Positions 1-8,654 of a stretch of DNA of 64,000 bases are shown here, in pieces. The translations under genes were made by a program, and so were the position numbers. The notes under the pieces are model-generated. The model searched no databases and was not told the DNA's origin. It saw nothing but the letters and a program-made list of their open reading frames with translations. Numbering within the stretch: position 1 is the stretch's first letter; each line of letters begins with the position of its first letter. The stretch comes from Micromonospora echinospora (lineage in GTDB: Bacteria; Actinomycetota; Actinomycetes; Mycobacteriales; Micromonosporaceae), in NCBI RefSeq assembly GCF_014203425.1, contig NZ_JACHJC010000001.1:7023501-7087500 (forward strand). Direction: 5' to 3'.

Positions 1-161
1 GGGGTGTTCGGCGTCTGGTTGCCGGTTTGCCGCTTGGTACGGGTCGCAGTCGTGCCGCGACCTGAGCTGTTGCGCTGAGCCATGGGACACGCTCCTCGAC
101 AGTCCGTCCTCGGCCCGCGGTGGGTCCCAAATGCTCCGCACCGCGCGGGGCGGCATACCCG
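1..161. other. left edge, no gene assigned
   Basis: No frame here has a family match I recognise, a ribosome binding site or a leaderless promoter. The next gene to the right points leftwards, so this is the 3' flank of the YbjN gene plus unknown sequence cut by the window edge. Confidence 0.4.
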
Positions 162-695
162 TCAGGAGGGCTCCGAACCTCCGGGGGGCGATCCGGCCGT
201 GGCGGAAGGCTCGAAGAGGTGCGCGAACGCGGCCAGGTTGGCTGTCGACTCGCCGCGCTTCACCCGCCACTCCCACTCCCGGCGGATGGCGGCGCCGAAG
301 CCGATCTCCAGCATGCTGTCGAACGACTCGTCGGCGTACGTCAGCACGGAGCCGAGCAGGCGGTCCAGCTCGTCGGCGTCGACCCCGGCCAGGTTGACCC
401 GGCCGGTCAGGTAGACGTCGCCGACCGAGTCGATGGAGAACGAGACGCCGTACATCCGGGCGTTGCGCTGCAGCAGCCAGGCCCACAGCTCCTCGCGGCG
501 CTCGTCGGGCTGGCGCATCACGAACGCCTCGACCCGAAGCGCGTGCTCGCCCACGATCAGGTTGCAGATCGTCTTGAGCTTGTGCGTGCCGGGCAGGGTC
601 ACCGCGTACGACGCCTCGCCTGTCGACTCCCACTCCAGCTCGCGCTCGGCGCAGACGGACTCGATCAGCGCGGCGACCTCACTCCTGCGGCTCAT
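162..695 (-). CDS. YbjN domain protein
   Basis: A 177-residue cytosolic protein of the YbjN family (putative sensory transduction regulator fold, related to type III secretion chaperones). The central part, with VRMQPDERREELWAWLL-like helix and the alternating strand VYLTGRVNLAGVDADELDRLLGSVL, is the family core. No enzymatic residues are known. The start is placed at 695 because TAGAGT lies 7 nt upstream, a leaderless promoter; an ATG three codons upstream at 704 would overlap that hexamer. It lies directly downstream of mshA on the same strand, as Rv0487 does next to mshA in M. tuberculosis. The function is not known; a chaperone-like or regulatory role is only inferred from the fold. Confidence 0.85.
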   Translation of the reverse strand: MSRRSEVAALIESVCAERELEWESTGEASYAVTLPGTHKLKTICNLIVGEHALRVEAFVMRQPDERREELWAWLLQRNARMYGVSFSIDSVGDVYLTGRVNLAGVDADELDRLLGSVLTYADESFDSMLEIGFGAAIRREWEWRVKRGESTANLAAFAHLFEPSATAGSPPGGSEPS

Positions 696-746
696 CGCAC
701 CCACTCTACGACCGGCGTAGCGGGGCCGCCCGATGGCCGGTGGCGG

Positions 747-2108
747 TCACCAGGAGCACAGCAGGGCCGGGTCGCCGAGCCGCCGCGCCAGCCGGGCCCG
801 GTGCTCGGTGATCGCCTCCCCGTAGACGGCGAGCAGGCCGGAGGCGGTGCGGTGCCAGGAGAACTCCCTGGCGTGCCGCTCGGCCCCTCGGCCCAGCGCG
901 GCACGGCGTACCCGGTCGGGCAGCAGGCGCGCCAGCTCCCGGGCCCAGTCCGCCGGGTCGTGGCCGTCGATGAGCACCCCGCTGACGCCGTCGCGTACCG
1001 CGGTGACCAGGCCGCCCACGGCGGCGGCCAGCACCGGCGTGCCGCACGCCTGGGCCTCCAGCGCGACCAGGCCGAACGACTCGTTGTGCGACGGCACCGC
1101 GACCAGGTCGGCGGCGCGGTAGAGGGCGGGCAGGTCCGCGCCGGTCTGCGGCGGCAGGAAACGCACCCGGTCGGCCACGTCGAGCGCGTGCGCCAGCTCG
1201 ATCAGCGCGGTCGGCCGGTCCAGGCCGCTGCCGCTGGGCCCGCCGCAGATCACCACGGTCAGCTCGTCGGCCAGCGCCGGATCCCGCTCGCGCAGCGCGG
1301 CGACGGCGCGGACCAGCACGTCCGGCGCCTTGAGCGGCTGGATCCGGCCGACGAACGCGACCACGTACCCGTCGGTCGGCAGGCCGAGGCGGCGACGGGC
1401 GGCCCGGGTCGCGGCGGCCCGGTCGCCGGATGCGGGACGGAACCGGTCCAGGTCGACGCCGGGCTCCACCACCGCCACCCGGTCCGGCTCGGCCGCGTAC
1501 CGGTCGAGCAGGTCACGCGCCTCCACCCGGGTGTTCGCGACCAGCCGGTCGGCCTCGGTGACCACCTGCTCCTCACCGATCACCCGGGCCTTCGGCTCCG
1601 GGCGGTCCCCGGCGGCGAGCCGGGCGTTCTTCACCTTCGCCAGCGTGTGCGCGGTGTGCACCAGCGGTACGCCCCAGCGCTCCTTGGCCAGCCAGCCGAC
1701 CTGCCCGGAGAGCCAGTAGTGCGAGTGGATCAGGTCGTAGTGGCCCGGCGGGCGGGCCGCCTCGGCGCGCAGCACGCCGGCGGTGAAGGCACAGAGCTGA
1801 CCCGGCAGCTCCTCCTTGGTCAGCCCCTCCAGCGGCCCGGCGGTGACGTGCCGGACGGACACACCGGGCGCCACCTCGACCAACGGGGGCAGGTCACCGG
1901 CGGTGGCCCGGGTGAAGATCTCCACCTCGACGTCGGCCTCGGCCAGCCGCCGGGCCACCTCCAGGATGTAGACGTTCATGCCGCCCGCGTCACCGGTGCC
2001 GGGCTGGTGCAGCGGCGACGTGTGCACCGAGAGAGTGGCGATCCGGCGGGGCCGCGGCCACGGCAGCGCACCTCGCTGACGACCGACACCGGTGTGCATA
2101 TCCGCCAC
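747..2108 (-). CDS. mshA: D-inositol-3-phosphate glycosyltransferase
   Basis: First enzyme of mycothiol synthesis: transfers N-acetylglucosamine from UDP-GlcNAc to 1D-myo-inositol 3-phosphate. It is a GT4 (GT-B fold) enzyme of about 453 residues, the usual MshA length. The N-terminal acceptor domain holds [20 protein letters not shown], the signature glycine-rich loop of MshA. Further on are [14 protein letters not shown], the donor-domain start [14 protein letters not shown] and the nucleotide-sugar motif [20 protein letters not shown] with the E-x7-E pair. The frame is open back to 2165, but GTG at 2108 is preferred: GAGGGAG sits 5 nt upstream. It is followed by the YbjN gene. The window also encodes mshD, the last enzyme of the pathway. 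Confidence 0.95.
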   Translation of the reverse strand: MADMHTGVGRQRGALPWPRPRRIATLSVHTSPLHQPGTGDAGGMNVYILEVARRLAEADVEVEIFTRATAGDLPPLVEVAPGVSVRHVTAGPLEGLTKEELPGQLCAFTAGVLRAEAARPPGHYDLIHSHYWLSGQVGWLAKERWGVPLVHTAHTLAKVKNARLAAGDRPEPKARVIGEEQVVTEADRLVANTRVEARDLLDRYAAEPDRVAVVEPGVDLDRFRPASGDRAAATRAARRRLGLPTDGYVVAFVGRIQPLKAPDVLVRAVAALRERDPALADELTVVICGGPSGSGLDRPTALIELAHALDVADRVRFLPPQTGADLPALYRAADLVAVPSHNESFGLVALEAQACGTPVLAAAVGGLVTAVRDGVSGVLIDGHDPADWARELARLLPDRVRRAALGRGAERHAREFSWHRTASGLLAVYGEAITEHRARLARRLGDPALLCSW

Positions 2109-2279
2109 GTCCGCTCCCTCTGTCACGGTTGATGCCGTCCCGCACGACCGGCGCTTCTCGGTCAACCCGTGTGCCGGATGTCATCTTCCCCATCGGGGTA
2201 CGGAAATGCCCTTCGCCGGGTCCCCGGCGTGACGGACCTCATCACCGCGCGGGGCCGGGCGGCGGGAGACAATGGCCGG

Positions 2280-3044
2280 ATGACTTCCGTCGCCATCGTC
2301 ACCGGGGCGTCCAGCGGGATCGGCGCGGCCACCGCCCGCCGGCTGGCCGCCGAGGGCTTCCACGTGCTGGCCGCCGCCCGGCGCACCGACCGGCTGGCCG
2401 CGCTGGTCGCCGAAATCGAGGCGGCCGGTGGCGCGGCGACAGCGGTGGCGTGCGACGTGACCTCGGACGAATCGGTCGCCGGCCTGGCCGCTGCCGCCGA
2501 CGCCGCGCCCGGGCCGGTCACGCTGCTGGTGAACAACGCCGGCGGCGCCCGCGGCCTGGACCCGGTCGAGACGGCCGACGTGGGCGACTGGCAATGGATG
2601 TACGACGTCAACGTGCTCGGCACGCTGCGCGTCACCAAGGCGCTGCTCCCGGCGCTGGAACGCTCCGGGGCCGGCACCGTCGTGATCGTCAGCTCCACCG
2701 CCGGGCACGTCGTCTACGAGGGCGGCGGCGGTTACACGGCCGCCAAGCACGCGCAGACCGCGATCGCCGGGACGCTCCGGCTGGAGCTGTGCGGACGCCC
2801 GGTCCGGGTGATCGAGATCGACCCCGGCATGGTGAAGACCGAGGAGTTCGGCCTGGTCCGTTTCGGCGGTGACGCCGACCGGGCGGAGGCGGTCTACGCC
2901 GGGGTCGCCGAGCCGCTCGTCGCCGACGACGTGGCCGACTGCGTCGCCTGGTGCGCGACCCGCCCGCACCACGTCAACATCGACCAGCTCGTGGTCCGCC
3001 CGCTGGCCCAGGCCGCGCAGCACAAGGTGCACCGGACGTCGTGA
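2280..3044 (+). CDS. SDR family oxidoreductase
   Basis: A classical short-chain dehydrogenase/reductase of 254 residues. The NAD(P)-binding motif TGASSGIG is near residues 9-16, NNAG near 86-89, and the catalytic Ser...Tyr-x3-Lys is SSTAGHVVYEGGGGYTAAK. The substrate is not predictable. The start at 2280 gives a normal N-terminus (MTSVAIVTGASSG); GGGAG lies 11 nt upstream. It is divergent from mshA and is followed at 56 nt by a methyltransferase gene. An SDR gene near mshA and murB also occurs in mycobacteria (Rv0484c), which suggests conserved neighbourhood rather than a shared pathway. Confidence 0.9.
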   Translation: MTSVAIVTGASSGIGAATARRLAAEGFHVLAAARRTDRLAALVAEIEAAGGAATAVACDVTSDESVAGLAAAADAAPGPVTLLVNNAGGARGLDPVETADVGDWQWMYDVNVLGTLRVTKALLPALERSGAGTVVIVSSTAGHVVYEGGGGYTAAKHAQTAIAGTLRLELCGRPVRVIEIDPGMVKTEEFGLVRFGGDADRAEAVYAGVAEPLVADDVADCVAWCATRPHHVNIDQLVVRPLAQAAQHKVHRTS

Positions 3045-3100
3045 AGCGCGAGGAGTGAGCCGGTGTTGCGAGCCCCGCAGTCGCTGACCCGGAGGCACTG

Positions 3101-3883
3101 ATGGAGCGTCCGCTCGGCGTGGCCACCCGGGGCACCACCAACCCCAACCGGCTCCGGCGGGTGGACAACTGGATCGTCGAGACCTGCGGCGACGCGCTGC
3201 GCGCCGCCGCCGACCCGCTCGTGGTCGACCTGGGCTACGGCGCCACCCCGGTCACCCCGGTCGAGCTGCGGGCCCGGCTGGCCGCCGGGGTCCGCGCCGA
3301 CGTGCGGGTGGTCGGCCTGGAGATCGATCCGGTACGCGTGGCCGCCGCCCGCCCCGCCGCCGACCCGCCCGGCCTGACGTTCGCCCGGGGCGGCTTCGAG
3401 CTGGCCGGACTGCGTCCCGCGCTCGTGCGGGCGTTCAACGTGTTACGCCAGTACGACGAGAGCGAGGTGGCCGACGCCTGGCACACCGTCACCGGCCGGC
3501 TCGCGCCGGGCGGGCTGCTGGTCGAGGGCACCTGCGACGAGCTGGGGCGGCTCGGCTCCTGGGTGCTGCTGGACGCCACCGGCCCGCGCACGCTCACGCT
3601 GTCGGCGAAGCTGACCACGCTGGAGAGCCCGGCGACGCTCGCCGAACGGCTGCCGAAGGCGCTGATCCACCGCAACGTCCCAGGTGAACGCATCCACGAC
3701 CTGATCGAGGCGCTGGAGCAGGCGTGGCGCTCGGCCGCCGGCTACGCCCCGTTCGGGCCGCGGCAGCGCTGGCTGCGAACGGTCGAGGCGGTGAAGGAGT
3801 CAGGCTGGCCGATCCAGGACAGCTCTCGCACGTGGCGCCACGGCTACCTCACGCTCCCCTGGCCCGCCGTATCCCCCCGCTGA
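3101..3883 (+). CDS. class I SAM-dependent methyltransferase
   Basis: A 260-residue protein with a Rossmann-type SAM fold: motif I is degenerate (VVDLGYGATPVTPVEL), motif II is VVGLEIDPVRVAAAR, and later there is GLLVEGTCDELGRLGSW. The degenerate glycine-rich loop is typical of an actinobacterial family usually annotated simply as class I SAM methyltransferase. GGAGG lies 5-6 nt before the ATG, so the start is secure. It is co-directional with the SDR gene. The methyl acceptor is unknown. The 3' end is followed by two hairpin repeats that separate it from the convergent murB. Confidence 0.8.
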   Translation: MERPLGVATRGTTNPNRLRRVDNWIVETCGDALRAAADPLVVDLGYGATPVTPVELRARLAAGVRADVRVVGLEIDPVRVAAARPAADPPGLTFARGGFELAGLRPALVRAFNVLRQYDESEVADAWHTVTGRLAPGGLLVEGTCDELGRLGSWVLLDATGPRTLTLSAKLTTLESPATLAERLPKALIHRNVPGERIHDLIEALEQAWRSAAGYAPFGPRQRWLRTVEAVKESGWPIQDSSRTWRHGYLTLPWPAVSPR

Positions 3884-3946
3884 CCCGCCACACCCGCACC
3901 CACCCTCGCACCCCGCCCCGTCGCCCCGTCGCCCCGTCGCCCCGTC

Positions 3947-4014
3947 GATCTTGGAGTTGCGGCGCCTCGGATGTTCGGTTAGCGCAGTTCGTGACGTGCC
4001 ACAACTCCAAGATC
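3947..4014. repeat. hairpin repeat A1
   Basis: A 68-bp element with perfect 13-bp inverted arms, GATCTTGGAGTTG and CAACTCCAAGATC. The left flank is C-rich and contains three tandem GTCGCCCC units. It belongs to a family found at five places in this window, usually between convergent genes. A bidirectional terminator or a REP-like element are both possible. Confidence 0.85.
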
Positions 4015-4067
4015 AAGGAATTGCCCACCCTTCCCCCGGGAGCCCTCGGTGGCCCTGCCGAGCCCAG

Positions 4068-4142
4068 CGCCGATCTTGCACTTGTCGTCCGGGCAAAGCG
4101 GGCAAACCACCCGCGCCGAGGGTCGGAAGCGCAAGATCGGCG
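4068..4142. repeat. hairpin repeat A2
   Basis: A 75-bp element with 16-bp arms and one mismatch (CGCCGATCTTGCACTT / AAGCGCAAGATCGGCG). A G-rich run follows it and ends exactly at the murB stop codon. It has the same size and near-identical arms as A3 at 21231. Together with A1 it fills the 290-bp gap between the convergent methyltransferase and murB genes; nothing else was seen in that gap. Confidence 0.88.
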
Positions 4143-4173
4143 AGGTGGGGCGAGGGCGGGGGCGAGGGCGGGG

Positions 4174-5265
4174 TTAGATGGTGCAGTTGATCAGGACTGG
4201 TTCGGGGTGCAGGGTTACGCCGAAGCGGGACTGCACGCCGTCGCGGATCTCGCGGGCCAGCGCCACGAGCGCGGCCGTGCTGGCGGCGCCAGAGCGGTTC
4301 GTCAGCGCGAGCGTGTGCTTGCTGGAGATGGTGACGCCCTCCGGGCCGGCGTACCCCTTGCCGAAGCCCGCCTTGTCGATCAGCCACGCCGCGCTGACCT
4401 TCACCATGCCGTCGACGCCCGGCCAGTGCGGCGGCTCGCCCAGGTCGGTGGCGCGTTCCCGGAGCTGTTCGTACGCCTCGCCGTCCAGCACCGGGTTGGT
4501 GAAGAACGAGCCGACCGACCAGGTGTCCGGGTCGGCCGGGTCGAGCACCATGCCCTTGCCGGCGCGCAGCCGCCGCACGGTCGACCGGGCTTCGACCAGC
4601 GGCACCCGGTCGCCGACCTCGACACCGAGCGCCCGGGCCAGTTCGGCGTAGCGGACCGGCCCGGACAGCGGGGACCGGGCGAGCCGGAAATCGACCGAGA
4701 GCACCACCCAGCGGTCGCTGTACTTGAAGATGCTGCCCCGGTAGACGAAGCCGCAGTCGGCCGCCGCGATCCGCACCACCCGGCGCTCCGTCCGGTCGTA
4801 CGCCTCGACGGCGACGATCGTCTCGGCCACCTCCTGGCCGTACGCGCCGACGTTCTGGATGGGGGTCGCGCCGGCCGAGCCGGGGATGCCGGAGAGGCAC
4901 TCCAGCCCGGACCAGCCGCGCTCGACGGTGGCGGCGACGAAGTCGTCCCAGGGCTCGCCTGCCTGCACACGTACCGTGACGGTGTCGCCCTCCTCGGCGA
5001 CGACCTGGAACCCGCGTGAGCGGACGAGCACGACGGTGCCCGGGAAGCCCTGGTCGCCGATGACCACGTTGCTGCCGCCGGCCAGGACCAGCACGGCCTG
5101 CTCGCGGGCCTCCGCTTCCTGCACTTTTCGTACGATCTGGGCGGTGTCACCGGCGATCTCCAGCCGCCCGGCGGGCCCGCCGAGCCGCAGCGTTGTGTAG
5201 CGCGCCAGGGTGACCGGGTCGGTCGGGTCGGCGGCGGTCGTCGGATCGGCGTAGACGTCTGACAC
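4174..5265 (-). CDS. murB: UDP-N-acetylenolpyruvoylglucosamine reductase
   Basis: FAD/NADPH enzyme making UDP-N-acetylmuramate for peptidoglycan. The FAD-binding domain contains YTTLRLGGPAG, VLAGGSNVVIGD and the MurB signature LSGIPGSAGATPIQNVGAYGQE. The C-terminal domain carries the catalytic serine in SVGSFFTNPVL and the glutamate in LHPEPVLIN. It has about 363 residues, typical of type I MurB. The frame is open to 5406, but GTG at 5265 is chosen: TAGGGT ends 7 nt before it (leaderless promoter) and the longer version would run into the divergent gene's 5' end. Confidence 0.96.
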   Translation of the reverse strand: MSDVYADPTTAADPTDPVTLARYTTLRLGGPAGRLEIAGDTAQIVRKVQEAEAREQAVLVLAGGSNVVIGDQGFPGTVVLVRSRGFQVVAEEGDTVTVRVQAGEPWDDFVAATVERGWSGLECLSGIPGSAGATPIQNVGAYGQEVAETIVAVEAYDRTERRVVRIAAADCGFVYRGSIFKYSDRWVVLSVDFRLARSPLSGPVRYAELARALGVEVGDRVPLVEARSTVRRLRAGKGMVLDPADPDTWSVGSFFTNPVLDGEAYEQLRERATDLGEPPHWPGVDGMVKVSAAWLIDKAGFGKGYAGPEGVTISSKHTLALTNRSGAASTAALVALAREIRDGVQSRFGVTLHPEPVLINCTI

Positions 5266-5335
5266 GCCTTTCACCCTAGGCTGAGGGGTAGCCGGCGCAC
5301 CCACTGGTGGCCCGGTCACCCCCGGGAGGATGGCG

Positions 5336-6091
5336 ATGAGCAGACTGCACCACACGAAGGACTTCTGGATCGGCGCGCTGCGTACGGAGGGCCCCGCCTT
5401 CGCCACGGCGGTGTCGGAGGCGCCGCCCGAGACACCCGTGCTGTCCTGTCCCGGCTGGACGGTGACCGATCTCGCCCATCACCTGACCCGCGTGTACGTC
5501 TGGGCGGGCACCGTGCTGACCACCGGCGGCACCACCCGTCCGGAGAGGCACGACCCGGAGCCGCCGGCGGGCCTGACCCCGGCCCAGTGGTACACGCGGG
5601 AGTACGAGCGGATCAGCGCGCTTCTGGAGGCGACCGATCCGGAGGCGCCGGCCTGGAACTTCGCACCCCAGCCGAAGAAGGCGGCGTTCTGGCCGCGCCG
5701 GCTGGCGCACGAGACCGCTGTGCACCGCTGGGACGCCCAGCTCGCGATCGGGGCAGGTGATCCGATCGAGGCCAAGCTCGCGGCCGACGGGGTGAGCGAG
5801 GTGCTGGACACCTGGCTCCCGGCGGGCCGGCGGGTGCGGCCGGGGCAGTGGCACGGCGTGGTGCAGCTGAGCGCGACGGACGCCGCGCAGGAGTGGTACC
5901 TGCGGCTGCGCGGCGAGGGGGTCGCGCTGCTGGACACCGCGACGATTCTGGACCACGACGACCACCGGGCCCGGGCGCAAATGGCCGGCACGGCGAGCGA
6001 TCTGCTGCTGGCCCTGATGGGCCGGATCAGCTTCGACGCGCTGGACGTGGCGGGCGACCGCGGCCTGCTGGACGGTCTGCGGGTCGGCTGA
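5336..6091 (+). CDS. MDMPI-family (mycothiol-dependent isomerase-like) protein
   Basis: A 251-residue member of the mycothiol-dependent maleylpyruvate isomerase / DinB-like superfamily. The N-terminal helical bundle has DLAHHL (about residues 46-51) and HETAVHRWDAQ, which supply the His, Glu and His metal ligands known from corynebacterial MDMPI. The C-terminal part is the small MDMPI_C domain. ATG at 5330 immediately abuts the GGAGG, so the second ATG at 5336 (7-nt spacing) is the likelier start. No gentisate-pathway genes are nearby, so the substrate is unknown. A thiol-transfer or detoxification role using mycothiol is inference from the family. Confidence 0.82.
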   Translation: MSRLHHTKDFWIGALRTEGPAFATAVSEAPPETPVLSCPGWTVTDLAHHLTRVYVWAGTVLTTGGTTRPERHDPEPPAGLTPAQWYTREYERISALLEATDPEAPAWNFAPQPKKAAFWPRRLAHETAVHRWDAQLAIGAGDPIEAKLAADGVSEVLDTWLPAGRRVRPGQWHGVVQLSATDAAQEWYLRLRGEGVALLDTATILDHDDHRARAQMAGTASDLLLALMGRISFDALDVAGDRGLLDGLRVG

Positions 6092-6120
6092 GGCCAGCGC
6101 CGAGCCGGGCGGCGATTACG

Positions 6121-6158
6121 GGCGGAGAGGGGCGGTAACCGTCCCTCTCCGCCTTTTT
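6121..6158 (+). terminator. intrinsic terminator
   Basis: A perfect 11-bp stem (GGCGGAGAGGG / CCCTCTCCGCC) closes a small loop with an inner CGGT/ACCG pairing and is followed by five T residues at 6154-6158. It ends the upstream MDMPI-family gene and insulates the sugar operon promoter. Confidence 0.9.
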
Positions 6159-6168
6159 CGGTTGCTCT

Positions 6169-6227
6169 GAGAGCGCTCTCTTGACAAGGTCCGGGACCCT
6201 CCACCACGCTGTCGTGAGAGCGCTCTC
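6169..6227 (+). promoter_or_regulatory. operon promoter with paired LacI-type operators
   Basis: Two identical 12-bp palindromes GAGAGCGCTCTC lie at 6169-6180 and 6216-6227, 47 bp apart centre to centre. Between them is TTGACA (6181-6186), abutting the first palindrome, and 18 nt later CACGCT (6205-6210) as a -10. The CG-centred palindrome is typical of LacI-family operators, and its core GAGCGCTC is that of the streptomycete CebR box. The LacI gene closing this operon is the obvious ligand; repression relieved by a beta-glucoside sugar is inferred. Confidence 0.85.
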
Positions 6228-6285
6228 TTAGTTCCGGAACCGTCTTCCACCACCCGATTCGACGACCCCGAGAGGTCAGGACAGC

Positions 6286-7596
6286 ATGCTCACCTTCACG
6301 CGCCGTCGCCTGGCGGCGGTGGCCCTGGTCGCCGCCACCGCGCTGCTCGGCACCACCGCCTGCGCAGGCGGCGACGACGAGGCCGCCGCCGACGGGCCGA
6401 TCACGCTCACCGTCGACGTCTTCGGCCAGTTCGGCTACGCGGATCTCTACCAGGAGTACATGGCCAGCCACCCCGGCGTGAAGATCGTCGAGCGCGGCAC
6501 CGGCGGCAACCTCGACGAGTACTCCCCGAAGCTCACCCAGTGGCTAGCCGCGGGCAAGGGCGCCGGCGACGTGGTCGCCATCGAGGAGGGACTGCTCGTC
6601 GAGTACAAGGCCAACCCGCAGAACTTCGTCAACCTGCTCGACCACGGTGCGGCCGACCTGAAGGGCAACTTCCTCGACTGGAAGTGGAACCAGGGCCTCA
6701 CCGCCGACGGCAAGCAGCTCATCGGCCTCGGCACTGATATCGGCGGCATGGCCATGTGCTACCGCACGGACCTCTTCGCCAAGGCCGGCCTGCCCACCGA
6801 CCGGGAGGCGGTGTCCAAGCTCTGGCCCACCTGGCAGGACTACATCAAGGTCGGCGAGCAGTTCACCGCGAAGAAGACGGGCGCCTCGTTCCTGGACGCC
6901 GCGACGAACACGTTCAACACGATCCTGCTCCAGACCGCCGGCAACGCCAACGGCTACAGCTACTACGACACCGACAACAAGCTGGTCGTGGGCAGCAACC
7001 CGGCGGTGAAGCAGGCGTACGACACCACGATGGACATCATCGACTCGGGGCTGTCCGGCAAGTACGGCTCGTGGTCCGAGGAGTGGGTCTCGGCGTTCAA
7101 GCAGTCGAAGTTCGCCACCATCGCCTGCCCGGCCTGGATGACCGGTGTGATCGAGGGCAATGCCGGCGCGGGCGCCAAGGGCAAGTGGGACATCGCCCAG
7201 ATCCCCGGCAACGGCGGCAACTGGGGCGGCTCGTTCCTGGCGGTGCCGAAGCAGAGCAAGCACCAGGCCGAGGCGATCGAGCTGGCCAAGTTCCTGACCA
7301 GCGCCAAGGGCCAGATCGGCGCGTTCAAGGCGAAGGGTCCCCTGCCCTCTTCGCCGCAGGCGCTGGAGGACCCGGCGATCGTCGACTCGAAGAACGCCTA
7401 CTTCTCCGAGGCCCCGGTCGGGAAGATCTTCGCCGAGGGTGCCAAGAGCCTGAAGCCGGTCTACATGGGCCCGAAGAACCAGGCCGTGCGGACCGAGGTC
7501 GAGAACGCCGTCCGCAGCGTGGAGCTGGGTAAGCGCTCGCCGGAACAGGGCTGGACCGACGCGGTCGCCAACGCCGAGAAGGCCGCCGCCAAGTAA
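6286..7596 (+). CDS. sugar ABC transporter substrate-binding lipoprotein (CebE-like)
   Basis: A 436-residue family 1 extracellular solute-binding protein. The N-terminus has an RRR cluster, a hydrophobic stretch and a lipobox ending at Cys26 (LGTTAC), so it is a membrane-anchored lipoprotein. The SBP fold is seen in GAGDVVAIEEGLL, IGLGTDIGGMAMCYR and GGSFLAVPKQSKH. It should capture a beta-glucoside or cellobiose-like sugar, inferred from the downstream GH1 enzyme. First gene of a five-gene operon. No ATPase is encoded, as in actinobacterial operons that share the MsiK ATPase. A strong hairpin follows the gene. Confidence 0.9.
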   Translation: MLTFTRRRLAAVALVAATALLGTTACAGGDDEAAADGPITLTVDVFGQFGYADLYQEYMASHPGVKIVERGTGGNLDEYSPKLTQWLAAGKGAGDVVAIEEGLLVEYKANPQNFVNLLDHGAADLKGNFLDWKWNQGLTADGKQLIGLGTDIGGMAMCYRTDLFAKAGLPTDREAVSKLWPTWQDYIKVGEQFTAKKTGASFLDAATNTFNTILLQTAGNANGYSYYDTDNKLVVGSNPAVKQAYDTTMDIIDSGLSGKYGSWSEEWVSAFKQSKFATIACPAWMTGVIEGNAGAGAKGKWDIAQIPGNGGNWGGSFLAVPKQSKHQAEAIELAKFLTSAKGQIGAFKAKGPLPSSPQALEDPAIVDSKNAYFSEAPVGKIFAEGAKSLKPVYMGPKNQAVRTEVENAVRSVELGKRSPEQGWTDAVANAEKAAAK

Positions 7597-7608
7597 CCCG
7601 AGCAGCGC

Positions 7609-7643
7609 GTGCGGGCGGTCCCGGCAACGGGTGCCGCCCGCAC
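7609..7643 (+). terminator. intercistronic hairpin after the binding-protein gene
   Basis: A perfect 10-bp stem, GTGCGGGCGG / CCGCCCGCAC, with an inner CCCG/CGGG pair and no T run. In ABC operons such a structure commonly protects the binding-protein mRNA or attenuates read-through so that the binding protein exceeds the permeases. That role is inferred here. Confidence 0.7.
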
Positions 7644-7664
7644 GGCGGAAAGGAGTCCCGGGTC

Positions 7665-8654
7665 ATGGCCGTCCAGCTCGACGCCCGCCCGCCGGTCGCA
7701 CCGGCACCCCGCCCCACCCGTCCCGGCCTGGGCAACCGGCTCAGCCGGTTCGACACCAAGTACTCGCCGTACCTCTTCGTCGCCCCGTTCTTCCTGCTCT
7801 TCGGCGTCTTCGGGGCGTACCCGCTGGCGTACACCTTCTGGGTCTCGCTGCACGACTGGGACCTGCTCGGCGCCGAGCACCCGTTCATCGGCTTCGACAA
7901 CTACACCCAGTTGCTCGCCGACCCGGACTTCTGGCACTCGGTGGTCAACACGCTGGGCATCTTCGTGATCTCCACGGTCCCCCAGCTGCTCGCCGCGCTC
8001 TGGCTGGCCAACCTGCTCAACCGCCAGCTCCGCGCCCGTACCACCTGGCGGATGGCGGTGCTGATCCCGAACGTCACCTCGACCGCCGCCGTGGCGATCG
8101 TGTTCGCGGTCCTGTTCGGCCGCGAGTTCGGCATGATCAACTGGCTGCTCGACCACGTCGGCGTCAGCGCGATCGACTGGAAGGCGAACCGGTTCGCCGC
8201 CTGGGTCGCCATCTCCACCATGGTCGACTGGCGCTGGACCGGCTACAACGCACTGATCTTCCTGGCCGCCATGCAGGCCATCCCCCGCGACCTGTACGAG
8301 TCGGCGGCGATCGACGGCGCCGGCCGGGCCCGGCAGTTCTGGTCCATCACGGTTCCGCTGCTCAAGCCGACGATCATCTTCGCGGTCATCATCTCCACCA
8401 TCGGCGGTCTCCAGCTCTTCACCGAGCCCCGGATGTTCAACTCCGGCACCAACGCGATCCGCGGCGGCCCGCTACGGGAGTCACAGACCGTGACCATGTA
8501 CATGTTCGAGAACGCGTTCGCGCCGCACTACAACTTCGGCTACGGCTCGGCGGTGGCCTGGCTGCTGTTCGCGCTCATCGCGGTGGTGGCGGCGATAAAC
8601 GTCCTGCTCCTGCGCCGGCTCGGCGGCGGCTCCCGCAAGGAGGTCTCCCGATGA
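7665..8654 (+). CDS. sugar ABC transporter permease (CebF/MalF-like)
   Basis: A 329-residue inner-membrane permease with six predicted membrane segments, starting around [19 protein letters not shown]. The EAA loop that docks the ATPase is [20 protein letters not shown]. An extended soluble N-terminus of about 40 residues is Pro-rich. GGAAAGGAG lies upstream of the ATG at 7665. It overlaps the next permease by four bases (ATGA), so the two are translationally coupled. It pairs with the second permease to form the channel. Confidence 0.92.
   Translation: MAVQLDARPPVAPAPRPTRPGLGNRLSRFDTKYSPYLFVAPFFLLFGVFGAYPLAYTFWVSLHDWDLLGAEHPFIGFDNYTQLLADPDFWHSVVNTLGIFVISTVPQLLAALWLANLLNRQLRARTTWRMAVLIPNVTSTAAVAIVFAVLFGREFGMINWLLDHVGVSAIDWKANRFAAWVAISTMVDWRWTGYNALIFLAAMQAIPRDLYESAAIDGAGRARQFWSITVPLLKPTIIFAVIISTIGGLQLFTEPRMFNSGTNAIRGGPLRESQTVTMYMFENAFAPHYNFGYGSAVAWLLFALIAVVAAINVLLLRRLGGGSRKEVSR

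Noticed and set aside
120..2132. A 670-codon open frame on the + strand across mshA
   Set aside because: It is antisense to mshA and YbjN, both with strong family motifs; long open antisense frames are expected at this GC content.
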